From Variovorax sp. KK3 (lineage in GTDB: Bacteria > Pseudomonadota > Gammaproteobacteria > Burkholderiales > Burkholderiaceae_C), in NCBI RefSeq assembly GCF_001984055.1, contig NZ_LYVO01000024.1, positions 26,561 through 90,560 of the forward strand: DNA of 64,000 nucleotides, written 5' to 3'. The notes below the pieces were generated by a model. The model saw only the letters and a program-made list of their open reading frames with translations. It did no database searches and was not told where the DNA came from. The first letter of the stretch is position 1. The number at the start of each line of letters is the position of its first letter. The position numbers and the translations under genes were made by a program. Below are positions 35,018 to 43,409 of this stretch, piece after piece.

Positions 35018-35814
35018 TCCAGTCTCCTTCTTTGGGGTGTCGTGATCGTCGTCGGCCCCGGGCCCACCCGGTAGCCCAGCGTGGCGCTGGCATCGCGCGC
35101 GCAGGCCATGACCTGCTCCGCGAGCCCGCGTGCCTGGGTGCGCGCGAAGCGGATCGAGGGCACGCTCATGCCCAGTGCTGCGATCGCCTCGCCGCGCGCA
35201 TTGAAAACCGGCACGCCCAGCCCGCACACGCCGAGCCGCCATTCTTCGCGGTTCTCGGCGTAGCCGCGCGCGCGGGTGCGTTCGAGTTCGGCGTGGAGCG
35301 CGTCGTAGTCGGTGATGCTCTGCGGCGTGTGTGCCACCAGCGCGCCGAGCCGGGCGCGCAGCGCGTCGACATCGAGCCGCTCGGCCGCCAACAGCGCCTT
35401 GCCCGAGGCGACGCAGTAAGCGGCAGCACGGCCGCCGACGCGCGAGTAGGCAGCGACCGGCAGCGGGCTGTCGAACTTGTCGAGGTAGACGATCTCGGCG
35501 CCGTCGAGAGATGCGAGGTGGATCGTCTCGCCCGTCGCGCGGGCCAGCGTTGCCAGGTGGGGCCGCAGCAAGGCACCGATGTCCGCCACCTCCGACACGA
35601 GCGCACCCAGCTCGAAGAGCCGCAGGCTGGGCCGGTAGGCGCTGGTGGCCGGGTCTTGCACCGCCCAGCCGCATTCGACCAGCGTCTGCAGCGTGCGATG
35701 CGCATTGCTGCGCGCCATGCCGAAGGCCTGGGCCAGGTCGGTCACGCGGCAATCGCGCTGCTGGCGAACCATCCATTCGAGGGCGGCAAGGCCCTTGGCG
35801 AGCGTAGAGTCCAT
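35014..35814 (-). CDS. sauR: IclR-family regulator, SauR-like position
   Basis: The 266-residue protein has an IclR winged helix (STLAKGLAALEWMVRQQRDCRVTDLAQAFGMARSNAHRTLQTL) and the effector domain with ETIHLASLDGAEIVYLDKFDS, AAYCVASGKALLAAE and YAENREEWRLGVCGLGVPVFNARGE. It is the first gene of the operon with the Bug protein, SauS- and SauT-like enzymes, and overlaps the Bug gene by 4 bp. As a leading operon gene it is probably autoregulated through the repeats at 35822-35864. The gene symbol is given by position in the operon. Confidence 0.78.
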   Translation of the reverse strand: MDSTLAKGLAALEWMVRQQRDCRVTDLAQAFGMARSNAHRTLQTLVECGWAVQDPATSAYRPSLRLFELGALVSEVADIGALLRPHLATLARATGETIHLASLDGAEIVYLDKFDSPLPVAAYSRVGGRAAAYCVASGKALLAAERLDVDALRARLGALVAHTPQSITDYDALHAELERTRARGYAENREEWRLGVCGLGVPVFNARGEAIAALGMSVPSIRFARTQARGLAEQVMACARDASATLGYRVGPGPTTITTPQRRRLE

Positions 35815-35821
35815 GAAGACT

Positions 35822-35864
35822 GTTGTTCTAAATAATGGAACAACGTTCGTGAATATGGAACAAC
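35822..35864. promoter_or_regulatory. Putative SauR operator: GAACAAC repeats
   Basis: GTTGTTC (35822-35828) and GAACAAC (35838-35844) form a 7-9-7 inverted repeat. ATGGAACAAC occurs at 35835-35844 and again at 35855-35864, exactly 20 bp apart, on one face of the helix. The array lies 8-50 bp before the start codon of the IclR gene and so overlaps its likely promoter. The gap 35865-36010 shows nothing else. Confidence 0.65.
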
Positions 35865-36010
35865 TTTAGGTGCAGGGTGCGTCCGTGTCAACCGGGTTTG
35901 CCGGTCGCCTTCATTGCGAGTGCCCGTGCCGCGCGTGGAACCACGAGAGGGCGGGTGTTACCCAGGCGGGTACAACCACTTCAGCGGCACCCCACCGTTA
36001 CACGTCATTC

Positions 36011-37123
36011 ATGAACCCGAAAAACATTGCGCCTAGGGCATTCGGTCTTTGGCCGAACCGACCGGGGGAGTCTCCGCCTGAAACCGTCGAAGGTGACCGT
36101 TCCGATCTGATCGCTCCGTCGCAACTGGAGCTGAAAGACCGTTCGTTCCAAGATTCCAGCGATGACGACGCGTTCGATGGCACACGGGGGTACCTGTTCT
36201 ACTGGTATCTTCCTTCGGACATGGGCCTCGTCTTGCCGCAGAACGACCAGGGGGATTGGCTCGCAGAAAGAGGGGAAATGCGCTACCCCGATCCCATGGA
36301 GGAGCCTGCGCATGCGTACTTGAGCGTTCAGCTCTCTGGCCTTGACGATCCGCGTGCGAAGCTGGGCGATGAAGAGCCCTTGCGCAAGCGGCTTCGCATC
36401 GACCCGCCTCCTTACGAAAACGAGACCGGGCATTGCCCCGAGACAGAGCGACCGCCTCGCCCAGAGGTCTACACGCGTACCAAGGTAAAGATTCCGCTGA
36501 CTGGCAAGATCGTCTTCGGGACAACCACGCGGCATGTCCCAATGCCGCCGCGGGCAGATCGCTTAAATGTTCAAGAACCGCCGAGGCCGCTCGATCGAGC
36601 GTTGCCTCAAGGCACAGATGCCGGGCGCGATCCCGGCAATGTGATGCGTGACCTCCTCGTACACGCCCTTCATGAATGCGTGCTGCATCCGACGCAATGC
36701 GCCATGAAAGACGTGGCAGACAGCCTGATTCAAAGGCACACGAGCACCGAAATGTTCGACTACGCGCGCGGCCTGAACGAAGGAACCGCCAACGCGATGT
36801 TGCGTCTGGCAACACGCGTGGCTCCACACAGCGAGAAAGCCGGGCAGTTCCTCATACTGCTATATCTGTACTCGGGGTTAAGACCCACGCTGGAACATAT
36901 GACGACCGTGGAAGGCCTTCGCCCAAAGACCTGGTTCCGTGAATTGGACTTCTGGCGACATCGCTGCACGGACAAATGGAACAAGGGGCGCCACGACACA
37001 TCAAGCGATACAGCCCAGCGAATGAACGCGATCTATGCGGGCTATGGCTGCTCGTTGTCGCCGCTTGTGCTCGCCGCCGACCGCGTGCTCGGTCTACACA
37101 CCACCCGCCACGACCTGCGTTAA
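36011..37123 (+). CDS. Effector-like family protein A (WR..C family)
   Basis: The 370-residue protein has no known domain, signal peptide or membrane segment. It is Pro-, Arg- and Asp-rich in the N-terminal half, has a YWYLPSD motif near 63 and a basic RKRLRIDPP stretch at about 125-133. A helical C-terminal region contains FLILLYLYSGLRP, then GLRPKTWFRELDFWRHRC with W-R-x-x-C at 315-319. Two other genes in the window share this layout, and in one of them the WR..C motif falls at the same residue numbers if the ATG at 36011 is used. That is why this start was preferred to 35870. GC content is lower than the neighbours. Function unknown; secreted effector is a hypothesis. Confidence 0.68.
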   Translation: MNPKNIAPRAFGLWPNRPGESPPETVEGDRSDLIAPSQLELKDRSFQDSSDDDAFDGTRGYLFYWYLPSDMGLVLPQNDQGDWLAERGEMRYPDPMEEPAHAYLSVQLSGLDDPRAKLGDEEPLRKRLRIDPPPYENETGHCPETERPPRPEVYTRTKVKIPLTGKIVFGTTTRHVPMPPRADRLNVQEPPRPLDRALPQGTDAGRDPGNVMRDLLVHALHECVLHPTQCAMKDVADSLIQRHTSTEMFDYARGLNEGTANAMLRLATRVAPHSEKAGQFLILLYLYSGLRPTLEHMTTVEGLRPKTWFRELDFWRHRCTDKWNKGRHDTSSDTAQRMNAIYAGYGCSLSPLVLAADRVLGLHTTRHDLR

Positions 37124-37159
37124 GCATTCGATAAGGCCGGGCTCGCATCATCGCGAGCC

Positions 37160-37909
37160 ATGGCGCACAGCACCGCGAATGCCGGCAAGGCCCCCATCGG
37201 GCGCCTCCGCAAAGAAGCCGACCTCCCGGCCCGGCATGAGTTTCAACACGTCCTCGTGTGGGACGCACCGACGCGCGTCGTCCAGGGGCTGATGCTCGCC
37301 TGCCTCGCAGGTGCTTTTGCGACAGCCGGCGAGAACGGGTCGCCGCTGCTGCATGCGAGCTTCGGCTGGACCCTCGCCGGCCTCGCCGCGTTCCGCATTC
37401 TCTGGGGCTTCATCGGCACACGCCATGCCCGCTTCGCAAGCTTCGTCAAGGGCCCGAAGGCCGTGGCCCGTAGCCTGCGCGACCTGCCTCGGGGCTGGGC
37501 AACACGTCACGTGGGGCACAGCCCGGCCGCCGCGGTTGCGGTCGTCACCTGGCTGCTGACGCTTTTGCTGGTCTGCGCCACCGGCGCGGGCCTCGGCCTC
37601 GATGCTGCACCTGCATGGCTGCAGCCCCTGCATGAAGGCGCGGCCTACACCGCGATCGTCTTGGCCGGCCTGCAGCTCGCCGGCAGCGTGTTCGGCTGCT
37701 GGCGCGCCGGCGAGAGTCCGCTGCAGGCGTTGATGCGCGGCACCAAGCCAGGCTCGCCGCAGGAGGCCATTCCCGATGCATGCCGCGGCGTTGCGTGGCT
37801 CGTCGTGGCCGCGGTGCTCGGCTACTGGTGCTACCGGTGGGTGGGTGTCGACGATGTCCCTGTGCTGCGTGCGCCGATGGCCGCTGCACAGCCCGGTTCG
37901 TCGCGATGA
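37160..37909 (+). CDS. Cytochrome b561-family membrane protein
   Basis: The 249-residue protein has a cytoplasmic N-terminus and four to five membrane segments, with heme-ligand-like His residues in VWDAPTRVVQGLML, LLHASFGWTLAGLAAFRILWGFIGTRHARF and LQPLHEGAAYTAIVLAGLQLAG. The GFIGTRHARF block after the second segment is typical of the b561/Ni-Fe-hydrogenase b-type family. It would pass electrons across the inner membrane. A two-component system follows 36 bp later, and b561 genes are often its targets. A GCTCGC/GCGAGC hairpin directly precedes the ATG. Confidence 0.85.
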   Translation: MAHSTANAGKAPIGRLRKEADLPARHEFQHVLVWDAPTRVVQGLMLACLAGAFATAGENGSPLLHASFGWTLAGLAAFRILWGFIGTRHARFASFVKGPKAVARSLRDLPRGWATRHVGHSPAAAVAVVTWLLTLLLVCATGAGLGLDAAPAWLQPLHEGAAYTAIVLAGLQLAGSVFGCWRAGESPLQALMRGTKPGSPQEAIPDACRGVAWLVVAAVLGYWCYRWVGVDDVPVLRAPMAAAQPGSSR

Positions 37910-37945
37910 TCGGCGGCCCATCCGTTCAAGTTCGCTTTATTCCTC

Positions 37946-38617
37946 ATGCGCATTCTTCTTGCGGAAGACGATCATCTGCTGGGCGACGGCCTGCGCGCCG
38001 GCCTGCAGCAACTGGGCTTCCAGGTCGACTGGGTTCGCGACGGCCGCGCCGCCGAACACGAACTGCTGGCCCACCCCTACGCGGCCGCCGTGCTCGACCT
38101 GAGCCTGCCCGTCAAGGACGGCCTGGACGTGCTCGCCGCGATGCGCCAGGCGCGCGTGCTGCTGCCGGTGCTGGTTCTCACGGCCCGCGATGCTGTCAGC
38201 GACCGCGTGCGGGGTCTCGACCTGGGGGCGGATGACTACGTGGTCAAGCCGGTCGACCTGCAGGAGTTGGCGGCGCGCCTGCGCGCGCTGGTGCGCCGCT
38301 CGCATGGCCAGCCGCAGGAGTGCCTGGCGGCACACGACGTGGTGCTCGACCCCGCCGCGCGCGCCGTTCACAAGGCAGGCGCGCCGGTCACGCTGTCGAT
38401 CCGCGAGTTCGACCTGTTGCACACCCTGATGCTCAACGCCGGCCGCGTGCTGTCGCGCGAACAGCTCGAGCAGCAGCTCTACAGCTGGGGCCGCGAGGTG
38501 GAAAGCAACACCATCGAAGTCCACGTGCACCGGCTGCGCCGCAAGCTCGGCAACGCGCTGATCCAGACCGTGCGCGGCGTGGGCTACGTGCTGATGCGAT
38601 CCCCCGATCCCGCATGA
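37946..38617 (+). CDS. OmpR-family response regulator (QseB/PmrA-like)
   Basis: The 223-residue protein has a receiver domain with D8/D9, phospho-acceptor D51 (AVLDLSLP), T79 and K101 (VVKPVD), and a C-terminal winged helix (VTLSIREFDLLHTLMLNAGRVLSREQLEQQLYSW, EVHVHRLRRKLGNALIQTVRGVGYVL). It belongs to the QseB/TctD/PmrA subgroup. Its stop overlaps the kinase gene ATG by 4 bp, so they are translated together. It may control the b561 gene just upstream. Confidence 0.93.
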   Translation: MRILLAEDDHLLGDGLRAGLQQLGFQVDWVRDGRAAEHELLAHPYAAAVLDLSLPVKDGLDVLAAMRQARVLLPVLVLTARDAVSDRVRGLDLGADDYVVKPVDLQELAARLRALVRRSHGQPQECLAAHDVVLDPAARAVHKAGAPVTLSIREFDLLHTLMLNAGRVLSREQLEQQLYSWGREVESNTIEVHVHRLRRKLGNALIQTVRGVGYVLMRSPDPA

Positions 38618-39975
38618 CGCGGCGCGCCTATTCGCTGCAGGCCCGGCTGGCCTGGCTGGTGCTCGGCCTGCTGGTCGCGGTCTGGAGCGCGATGGCCGCC
38701 ATCACCTGGTTCGACGCGCGCCACGAGGTGGAAGAGATCCTCGACAGCCACCTCGCCCAGGCGGCCGCGCTGGTCATGGCGCAACAGGACGCCGCCAGTG
38801 CAGAGCGTCGCATCGACACGCCCGCGCTGCATCGCTATGCCTACAAGACCACGATCCAGGTGTTTCGCGAAGGGCGCCTGGTGCTGCGCTCGGCCAACGC
38901 GCCGATGGCGCCGCTGCTGGATGTCGCGGGCAGCGGTGCGCAGGAGTTCAGGACCCTGCGCATCGACGGCCGCGTCTGGCGCGTGTTCGCCGTGCGCGAT
39001 GCGGCGGCGCGACTGGAGGTTTACGTGGGCGAAGAAGAGGACTCGCGCAACGCGATCCTCTGGGCCGTGCTGCGCAGCACCTTGTGGCCGCTGGTGGCCG
39101 CGCTGCCGCTGCTGGTGCTCGCGGTGTGGTGGGCCACGCGGCGGGGCCTGCGGCCGATGCGGCTGCTCGGCCGATCGCTGGTGGAGCGCCGGCCCGATGC
39201 GCTCGACCGTGTGCGCATCGACGCCGCGCCGTCCGAGATGGTGCCGATGATCGATGCGCTCAACGCCCTGTTCCAGCGCATCGAGCGCCTGCTGGAGGCC
39301 GAGCGTCGCTTCACCGCCGATGCCGCGCATGAGTTGCGCACACCGATCGCGGCCATTCGCACGCATGCGCAGGTGGCGATGAACGAGGCCGACGATGCGC
39401 GCCGCCGCCATGCGCTGCAGGGCATGCTCGACGGCTGCGACCGCGCCGCGCGCCTGGTCGAGCAGATGCTGGTGCTGGCGCGCCTGGAGACCGACGCCAT
39501 CCCCGAGGACCAGCCGGTCGACCTGTGTGCCGTGGCGCAAAGCGTGCTGGCCGAGATCGCGCCGCGCGCGCTCGCCAGGCGGCAGGTGCTGGCGCTGGAC
39601 GCCGACGGCCCCTGCGTCGTGCGCGGTGATGAAACACTGCTCGCGGTGCTGGTGCGCAACCTCGTCGATAACGCGCTGCGCTACAGCCTGCCCGGCGCAC
39701 GCGTGCAGGTGCGCATGGCCTGTTGCGAGGCGGGCGCCAGCCTCGTGGTGGAAGACGAAGGGCCAGGGCTGGCCGCCGCCGACTTGCCCCGCCTGGGCGA
39801 GCGCTTCTTTCGCGCGCTGGGCAGCGAGCAGACCGGCAGCGGCCTCGGCCTGTCGATCGTGCGCCGCATCGCCGCGGCCCACCGCATGACGCTGGAGATC
39901 GGCCGATCCGCATCGCTCGGCGGGCTGGCGATCGAGTTGAAGAGCCAGCCGGGCAAGGTGGCGGAGGGCGCTTGA
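38614..39975 (+). CDS. Membrane sensor histidine kinase (QseC/TctE-like)
   Basis: The 453-residue protein has a membrane segment at 12-32 and a periplasmic domain of about 115 residues. A second segment lies near 148-172 and a HAMP-like linker follows. The H-box FTADAAHELRTPIAAIRTH has H239. The ATPase domain shows N-box LVRNLVDNALRYS, G1 DEGPGL and G2 GSGLGLSIVRRIA. It phosphorylates the response regulator encoded upstream. The periplasmic domain resembles QseC/TctE kinases; no ligand is evident. It overlaps both neighbours by 4 bp. Confidence 0.93.
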   Translation: MTRRAYSLQARLAWLVLGLLVAVWSAMAAITWFDARHEVEEILDSHLAQAAALVMAQQDAASAERRIDTPALHRYAYKTTIQVFREGRLVLRSANAPMAPLLDVAGSGAQEFRTLRIDGRVWRVFAVRDAAARLEVYVGEEEDSRNAILWAVLRSTLWPLVAALPLLVLAVWWATRRGLRPMRLLGRSLVERRPDALDRVRIDAAPSEMVPMIDALNALFQRIERLLEAERRFTADAAHELRTPIAAIRTHAQVAMNEADDARRRHALQGMLDGCDRAARLVEQMLVLARLETDAIPEDQPVDLCAVAQSVLAEIAPRALARRQVLALDADGPCVVRGDETLLAVLVRNLVDNALRYSLPGARVQVRMACCEAGASLVVEDEGPGLAAADLPRLGERFFRALGSEQTGSGLGLSIVRRIAAAHRMTLEIGRSASLGGLAIELKSQPGKVAEGA

Positions 39976-40721
39976 TCGACGACGCCACGCCTTCCGCCGT
40001 GCGCCACATCCTGTGCATGAAGTGGGGCCGCAAGTACGGCCCGGAATACGTCAACCGCCTGTACGCCATGGTGAGGCGCCATCTGTGCGGCAGCTTCCGC
40101 TTCGTCTGTCTCACCGACGATGCGCAGGGCATTCATCCCGACGTGCAATGCCTTCCGATCCCATCGCTCGACCTGCCGCCCGGTAGCCCCGAGCGCGGCT
40201 GGACCAAGCTCGTCAGCTTCAGCGCCGACCTGCACGGGCTGCGCGGCACCGCGCTCTTCCTCGACCTCGACGTGGTGATCGTCGGCAGCCTCGATGTCTT
40301 CTTCGAGCAGCCCGGCGAGTTCCTGATCATCCATGACTACAAGCGCCCATGGCGCGTGACCGGCAACTCGTCGGTGTACCGCTTCGAACTCGGCGCGCAC
40401 CCGGAGGTGCTCGCGCATTTCCGCGCGAACTGTGCGGCGGTGCGCGCGGCCTTTCGCAACGAGCAGGCCTATCTCTCTGCCTTCATGCACCGCCAGGGTC
40501 GACTGGCCTACTGGCCGGCCAGCTGGTGCCCGAGCTTCAAGTACCACAGCATCCCCGCGTGGCCCGGCAACTACTGGCGCGCGCCGGTCGTGCCGGAAGG
40601 CGCACGCATCGTGATCTTCCATGGCGAGTGCAATCCGCCCGACGCGCTCGCGGGGCGGCGCAATCGGCGCTGGCGCTTCATCAGGCCGGCGGGGTGGGTG
40701 GCCGAGCATTGGCGCGATTGA
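39972..40721 (+). CDS. Glycosyltransferase-like protein with DxD motif
   Basis: The 249-residue protein begins with TTG at 39972, overlapping the kinase stop as TTGA, with a GGAGG ribosome site 8 bp upstream. It contains AVRHILCMKWGRKYGPEYVNRLYAMV, FRFVCLTDD, TALFLDLDVVIVGSLDVFF (a DxD metal/nucleotide-sugar motif), DYKRPWRVTGNSSVYRFELG and a late HGECNPPD. This pattern is that of GT-A fold, GT8-like sugar transferases. No signal peptide. Coupling to a sensor kinase operon is unusual and suggests a surface sugar modification under its control. Confidence 0.75.
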   Translation: MIDDATPSAVRHILCMKWGRKYGPEYVNRLYAMVRRHLCGSFRFVCLTDDAQGIHPDVQCLPIPSLDLPPGSPERGWTKLVSFSADLHGLRGTALFLDLDVVIVGSLDVFFEQPGEFLIIHDYKRPWRVTGNSSVYRFELGAHPEVLAHFRANCAAVRAAFRNEQAYLSAFMHRQGRLAYWPASWCPSFKYHSIPAWPGNYWRAPVVPEGARIVIFHGECNPPDALAGRRNRRWRFIRPAGWVAEHWRD

Positions 40722-40831
40722 CGCTGTCGTGCGAGGCCGCGCGCGTGGCCGGCGCGCCGGAACCAATGTGCGGGCGCAGTTACAGACCAGCCCTCTAAAG
40801 AACAGGGCGGCAGCGACCGCACAAAACCCCA

Positions 40832-41956
40832 ATGAGACCTTGTCCACCTTCCGCGCGCGGCGCGTTGTACTTCCAAACCAGGCAAGCAGAACACGGACAG
40901 CGTAGTGGCACCGACTGTTCGCGCGCCGAGGCTCCATGCGTGCTGACGCAGCATCAAGATGAAGATCAAGAGCAGGACGCGCGGTGGGACGATTCGCGTC
41001 GTGACTTCGCCCAACTGTCCTTCAAGCGCAACTTTGATGTGTTCAGCGTTCTTCCGTCGCACACCGAGCACTTTTTGCCGCCCGAAGACCTTGAAACGCT
41101 GCCATTCTCGTTGCGTCTTCCGCCACTGCCGTCGAGTGATCACTCGACGCCGCATGGCCCACATTTAGACAGCGCGTTGCCGTGGGGGCCTGTCGCACCG
41201 AGGCAGCGAGTCGATTCAGGCCACGGTCCCGGAGTGCACTCGATGCGACAAATCGACCAGCAGGTCTGCTGTCCTGAAGGAAGCTTCATCGGTGCGTCGG
41301 CAGCTTCGATATTGAAGAAGGTAACGAGTCACCAGGCTAGACGATCGGTGCGCTATGTCGACAGAATGGAACGAAGCCCGGCGCCGAAGGCATTGAGCGA
41401 GGCGTTGGCCCTTCACCCGGGCATTTCGTCCGTGGGACCGTTCAAGCAACTTGCCGAGGCTGGAGATTGGAGCGCGATGGTCGAGCATTCGTACACGCTC
41501 GACAGCAGAGACGCGGAGAAACTTTTGAGCTTGTCGGATCGCTGGCGAGCCTCGCACCGTGACGCTTCGAGAATACTCGCACTGCTCTATCTCTTCACGC
41601 CTTGGGCTCACAAAAGGTCGGCTGCTCGTCTGTCTGCATTGCTTCCAAAGGCGTGGCCATCGGCGCAGGAGGAATGGCGAGATGAGTGTGTCAAGTTTCG
41701 GCTGGCCCTCGCTTTCTCTGGCGAGCGAGAGGCGATCAACCAGCTGCTTCTGGATCGCTTTGCGTTCAAGACTGTGCAGACCGCCACCCTCTCGTCCGCG
41801 GCGGAAGGTGATATTGCGCAGACCGGCCATCAGACACATCAGGAGCGCCCGAGGGGTAAGCACATCCCCGTGCATTCAGCCTACACGTGGCACACGTCCG
41901 ATTCGAGATCCGGGGTAACTCAGTATGAGTTCCGCACGTCAAGTCTTGGCGACTGA
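40832..41956 (+). CDS. Effector-like family protein B (WR..C family)
   Basis: The 374-residue protein has no known domain. Near residue 70 it reads DVFSVLPSHTEHFLPPEDL, matching DLFQFLPSS of protein C. Its helical C-terminal part has MVEHSYTLDSRDAEKLLSLSDRW, ILALLYLFTPWAHK, LLPKAWPSAQEEWRDEC (W-R-x-x-C at 282-286) and REAINQLLLDRFA, which line up with proteins A and C. A further tail of about 60 residues is His/Ser/Thr-rich. No signal peptide. Lower GC than neighbours; 49 bp before protein C on the same strand. Start uncertain; ATG at 40832 gives the same length as C. Confidence 0.62.
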   Translation: MRPCPPSARGALYFQTRQAEHGQRSGTDCSRAEAPCVLTQHQDEDQEQDARWDDSRRDFAQLSFKRNFDVFSVLPSHTEHFLPPEDLETLPFSLRLPPLPSSDHSTPHGPHLDSALPWGPVAPRQRVDSGHGPGVHSMRQIDQQVCCPEGSFIGASAASILKKVTSHQARRSVRYVDRMERSPAPKALSEALALHPGISSVGPFKQLAEAGDWSAMVEHSYTLDSRDAEKLLSLSDRWRASHRDASRILALLYLFTPWAHKRSAARLSALLPKAWPSAQEEWRDECVKFRLALAFSGEREAINQLLLDRFAFKTVQTATLSSAAEGDIAQTGHQTHQERPRGKHIPVHSAYTWHTSDSRSGVTQYEFRTSSLGD

Positions 41957-42005
41957 CGCTGCGTCCGACAACAACCCGACTACACCTTGAAGCCGGAAAG
42001 CCCCC

Positions 42006-43130
42006 ATGAACATTCTTTCGACTGCCAGCAGGCCACAGTTGCCTCTGTCCCCTGAGCTCAAGCCGACCTTCGCCGATTCGCGGAAGCACGTCACGCACAC
42101 GGACGAACATCATCCCAGTCTGCAAGCGGACAACCACGTGATCGCGCTCGTGGCTGCAGACTCGCCGTCTGGCTGCCCGGGGTCGGCTGACCCGACTGAA
42201 GGAACGAGGCTTCCAGAGGAATACGAGGACCTGTTCCAGTTTCTTCCATCGTCGACGCTTCAGTGGGTGCTGAGCCAAGCCCCGCACCACGTGCTGGCAC
42301 ACGGCGCGGATTTGCCCGACAAGTTGCCGTTCTCTCCGTTGATTGCCTATGACCCGGAAGGCTTTGCCGCCTATGGATTCGTGCAGCACGCCTTCGAAAG
42401 GTCTGGTCGCCCATCGTCAGGGCATTCCACTGAGATCATCGATGTTCGCATTGAGCCGCCTTCCCACGAGCCCGAGTCGGTGGTCAGTTCTGGGCACAAC
42501 GCCGCTGATCTACCGCCTGTCTTCCCGCTTGCCTTCGAGCGGACCACTGGCCTTCGAAAGAAGGCAACTCCGGTGCAATCCAAACCAGAGCCCGAGCCCA
42601 AGCGGCGGCGCACGGACCCACTGCCGTCGACTCGAGACGACATGCTGCCGAGGGATGTGCTCGATCTCCTGAATGCAGCCTTATGGAAGCACAGCGCGAC
42701 TTCCTTTCTGATTAGTAAGTTGAGGGGAGCGATCTCGCTCGAAGAGATGGCCTGTCTCGTGAGACCTTTAAAGCGTTGCGTCGCTGATCCACTGCTGGTT
42801 TGGGCAGAAAAGCATCAGAGCACTGATCGACTCGCATCTCAGATGATGGCGACGCTCTTCGCGCTCACCGCGCATTTGCCGGGCAGACAATGCAAGGTCT
42901 GGTTGCCGGACGTTTTGCCTCCCGTATGGCTGCCGGAAGTGGAGCATTGGCGCAGAGACTGCCTTATTTCGCGCTTCGGTTCAATAAACGTAACGCGTGA
43001 GCGTGCCGCCTTCAACAAGTTGCTTTTCGAGCGCTACATGACGCCTGAGGAAAAACTTGCCTGGGGCATGGGTTGCCCACCATTCAACTTCCAGGGCGTC
43101 GCTAAGTTCCTGCAGAACGCTGGCGTGTAG
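42006..43130 (+). CDS. Effector-like family protein C (WR..C family)
   Basis: The 374-residue protein starts with a Ser/Thr/Pro/His-rich region of a kind seen in type III secreted proteins. DLFQFLPSSTLQWVL lies near 75-88 and a basic KRRRTDP at 199-205 resembles a nuclear localisation signal. A helical C-terminal part contains RLASQMMATLFALTAHLPG, VLPPVWLPEVEHWRRDC (W-R-x-x-C at 315-319) and RERAAFNKLLFERY. The order matches proteins A (36011-37123) and B (40832-41956). GAAAG-type sequence precedes the ATG. Lower GC than neighbours. No known function. Confidence 0.68.
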   Translation: MNILSTASRPQLPLSPELKPTFADSRKHVTHTDEHHPSLQADNHVIALVAADSPSGCPGSADPTEGTRLPEEYEDLFQFLPSSTLQWVLSQAPHHVLAHGADLPDKLPFSPLIAYDPEGFAAYGFVQHAFERSGRPSSGHSTEIIDVRIEPPSHEPESVVSSGHNAADLPPVFPLAFERTTGLRKKATPVQSKPEPEPKRRRTDPLPSTRDDMLPRDVLDLLNAALWKHSATSFLISKLRGAISLEEMACLVRPLKRCVADPLLVWAEKHQSTDRLASQMMATLFALTAHLPGRQCKVWLPDVLPPVWLPEVEHWRRDCLISRFGSINVTRERAAFNKLLFERYMTPEEKLAWGMGCPPFNFQGVAKFLQNAGV

Positions 43131-43409
43131 CGCGCCGCGACTGCATCAAACCCACGTTCACTCCGTACCAGCCCTTCCTCACGCCGCGTTCTGTCAGGAA
43201 GCCCGCCCACCGCGAGTCTCCCCAGTCCCAACCCGTTTTGCATGAGGAACTGGTTCTCAACAGCGCGAACGCCGAGGGCGAGAGTTCGCAGCAGCGCTCG
43301 CTCGGCGAACACCCCGCATGCGCAAACTGCTCATGCGCTATGCCTATCAATGGCAAGTCAAGTAGTCCATGGCCGTCCTGAGCACGTCTTCGCGCGCCAG
43401 CCAAATCTT
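43131..43409. other. 279-bp gap with no recognisable gene
   Basis: Between protein C and the cobT-like gene I see no credible coding frame, hairpin terminator or repeat. The minus-strand open frame crossing it runs into protein C and lacks codon character. The DNA is of intermediate GC like the effector-like genes and may be the edge of the acquired segment. Confidence 0.5.

Noticed and set aside
35836..36010. PIP box or HrpL box upstream of effector-like protein A
   Set aside because: GGAACC occurs, but no second half lies at the needed spacing, and TTCG pairs are not at 15-16 bp. Upstream regions of the other candidates also gave no convincing shared box by eye.
43034..43312. Minus-strand small gene between the effector-like gene and cobT
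   Set aside because: It overlaps the conserved C-terminus of protein C on the other strand, has no ribosome site and shows no coherent domain.
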